A stretch of 6,973 bases of DNA, from the NCBI GenBank assembly GCA_011391855.1, contig JAABPT010000071.1, positions 1 through 6,973 on the forward strand, read 5' to 3'. Made by a program: the position numbers and the translations under genes. The notes below the pieces were generated by a model. That model made no database searches. It saw nothing but the letters and a program-made list of their open reading frames with translations, and was not told where the DNA came from. Of the stretch, positions 5,966 to 6,973 are shown in pieces (position 1 is the first letter of the stretch; each line of letters starts with the position of its first letter). Source of the stretch: Burkholderiales bacterium (GTDB lineage: Bacteria > Pseudomonadota > Gammaproteobacteria > Burkholderiales > Burkholderiaceae_C).

Positions 5966-6753
5966 GCGACAAGGCCGACGAACTCGAGGGCACCGAAGCC
6001 CCTTTCGTCTCGCACCTCATCGAACTGCGCGACCGGCTGATCCGCGCCGTGATCGCCATCGCCATCGCCTTCGCCGCGCTGGCACTGTGGCCGGGGCCGT
6101 CGGGCCTGTACGACCTGCTGGCCGCGCCGCTGGTGGCGCACCTGCCCAAGGGCGCGACGCTGATCGCCACCAACGTCATCAGCCCGATCCTGGTGCCGCT
6201 GAAGATCACGCTCATGGCGGCCTTCATGGTGGCCTTGCCGGTGGTGCTGTACCAGGTGTGGGCTTTCGTGGCGCCGGGGCTGTATTCGCACGAGAAGAAG
6301 ATGGTGCTGCCGCTGGTCATCAGCAGCACGGTGCTGTTCATCGTGGGCGTGGCGTTCTGCTATTTCCTGGTCATCCCGGGCATGTCGAAGTTCATCCAGG
6401 CCTTCGCCCCCACCAGCATCACCGCGGCACCTGACATCGAGCAGTATTTCGGCTTCGTGCTGACCCTGTTCCTGGTCTTCGGCATTGCCTTCGAGGTGCC
6501 GATCGCCGTGATCGTGCTGGTCCGCATCGGCGTCGTCACCATCGAGCAGCTGAAGAAGGCGCGCGGCTATTTCATCGTCGGCGCCTTCATCGTGGCGGCG
6601 GTGGTGACACCGCCCGACGTGATTTCGCAGCTGGCGCTGGCGATCCCGATGTGCATCCTGTACGAGCTGGGTATCGTGGCGGCGGGCATCTTCGCCCGGC
6701 AGACGCGGGCGCCGGACGCCGAGCCGCAGGCCGGCGACAAACCCGCCGGCTGA
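5962..6753 (+). CDS. tatC: Sec-independent protein translocase subunit TatC
   Basis: TatC is the six-helix core receptor of the Tat translocon and binds the twin-arginine signal. The 263-residue product is full length. The cytoplasmic N-terminal SHLIELRDRL (17-26) is the expected signal-binding segment. The conserved FVAPGLYSHEKK (102-113) contains Glu111, which corresponds to E. coli Glu103. GIAFEVP (174-180) contains Glu178, which corresponds to the membrane-embedded Glu170, and TPPDVISQ (216-223) contains Asp219, which corresponds to Asp211. Six hydrophobic segments are apparent. The tail after about residue 246 is polar and Pro/Ala-rich. The ATG overlaps the tatB stop. The gene ends inside a hairpin shared with the converging gspF-like gene. 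Residue equivalences rest on motif matching by eye, and the identification is secure. Confidence 0.97.
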   Translation: MSDKADELEGTEAPFVSHLIELRDRLIRAVIAIAIAFAALALWPGPSGLYDLLAAPLVAHLPKGATLIATNVISPILVPLKITLMAAFMVALPVVLYQVWAFVAPGLYSHEKKMVLPLVISSTVLFIVGVAFCYFLVIPGMSKFIQAFAPTSITAAPDIEQYFGFVLTLFLVFGIAFEVPIAVIVLVRIGVVTIEQLKKARGYFIVGAFIVAAVVTPPDVISQLALAIPMCILYELGIVAAGIFARQTRAPDAEPQAGDKPAG

Positions 6754-6768
6754 ACCCGTTGGTTCAGC
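6730..6768. terminator. Two adjacent hairpins at the tatC/gspF convergence
   Basis: The first stem is GCCGGCG (6730-6736) with CGCCGGC (6744-6750), around a seven-base loop. The second is GCTGAACC (6749-6756) with GGTTCAGC (6761-6768), around the loop CGTT. Its arms contain the TGA of tatC (6751-6753) and the complement of the gspF TGA (6764-6766). The stems share only two bases, so both can form if the second is shortened to six pairs. Neither strand has a proper T-run, so bidirectional termination is likely but not certain. Confidence 0.5.
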
Positions 6769-6973
6769 GTACCCAGGTGTTGAGCTGCATGATCGGCATC
6801 AGCACCGCCAGCATGATGAGCAGCACCACCACCGCCATGGCCACGATGAGCAGCGGCTCCAGCAGCGTGGCGATGGCCAGTGCGCGGCGCTGCACCTCGG
6901 CCGAGAGCTGCGTCGAGGCACGGCCCAGCATCAGCGGCAGCGTACCGGTCTGTTCGCCCAGGCGGGCGAACAT
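6764..6973 (-). CDS. gspF: Type II secretion system inner-membrane protein GspF, C-terminal end (partial)
   Basis: Only the last 69 residues are in the window. GspF is the polytopic platform protein of the type II secretion machine; it contacts the GspE ATPase and the GspL/GspM proteins. The visible part begins with MFARLGEQTGTLP, matching the conserved segment before the last helix, in which the family has a G-E-x-T-G core. It continues with an EVQRR amphipathic stretch and ends in a membrane helix with LLEPLLIV and VLMPIMQLN, the usual GspF terminus. The Met at the window edge is almost certainly internal, because full-length members are about 400 residues. PilC, its type IV pilus relative, is the alternative, but the PIMQLN ending fits GspF better. 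It converges on tatC with ten bases between the stop codons, so it belongs to a separate transcript. Confidence 0.85.
   Translation of the reverse strand: MFARLGEQTGTLPLMLGRASTQLSAEVQRRALAIATLLEPLLIVAMAVVVLLIMLAVLMPIMQLNTWVR

Noticed and set aside
1..6973. A novel defence, mobile or biosynthetic system
   Set aside because: All ten genes are assigned to known families or to a common small membrane protein type. There are no repeats arrays, transposase, integrase, toxin-antitoxin pair or unusual composition to support one.

Overview
The window reads as GC-rich chromosomal DNA from a Burkholderiales betaproteobacterium, probably of the Comamonadaceae or the Rubrivivax/Leptothrix group. This rests on protein resemblance, on strong GC at third codon positions, and on the gene order hisI-hisE-small membrane protein-HIT-tatA-tatB-tatC, which is familiar from that order. 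The genus cannot be fixed from the sequence alone. Ten genes are visible. Nine lie on the + strand and one partial gene lies on the - strand at the right edge. No tRNA, rRNA, insertion sequence, CRISPR array or prophage gene was recognised.

Layout. Positions 1-1971 hold the last 656 codons of a fatty acid cis/trans isomerase gene (cti), whose haem-binding N-terminus lies outside the window. A 300-base gap without a gene (1972-2271) follows. A DUF815-type AAA+ ATPase gene (2272-3147) comes next, overlapped by 11 bases by a MutT-type Nudix hydrolase gene (3137-3595). Ten bases later begins a tight cluster: hisI (3605-4003), hisE (4000-4347, ATGA overlap), a three-helix membrane protein gene starting with TTG (4344-4715, TTGA overlap), and a HIT/HinT hydrolase gene (4730-5077). 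The twin-arginine translocase genes tatA (5149-5388), tatB (5471-5965) and tatC (5962-6753, ATGA overlap) follow. The 3' end of a gspF-like type II secretion gene converges on tatC from the other strand (6764-6973).

How the parts work together. HisE and HisI catalyse the second and third steps of histidine synthesis, here as two separate proteins. TatA, TatB and TatC form the complete export machine for folded, often cofactor-bearing proteins. MutT sanitises oxidised nucleotides and HinT cleaves adenosine phosphoramidates. Cti is a periplasmic c-type haem enzyme that stiffens the membrane under solvent or heat stress. The region is therefore mostly housekeeping, and I found no convincing novel system.

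The most notable signals are regulatory. The DUF815 gene and hisI each have a -10-like hexamer ending exactly six bases before the ATG and no Shine-Dalgarno, which suggests leaderless transcripts. In hisI that hexamer begins on the mutT stop codon. Two adjacent hairpins sit where tatC and gspF converge, and one of them carries the stop codons of both genes in its arms. hisI-hisE follows mutT rather than hisF, which suggests a local rearrangement of the histidine cluster.
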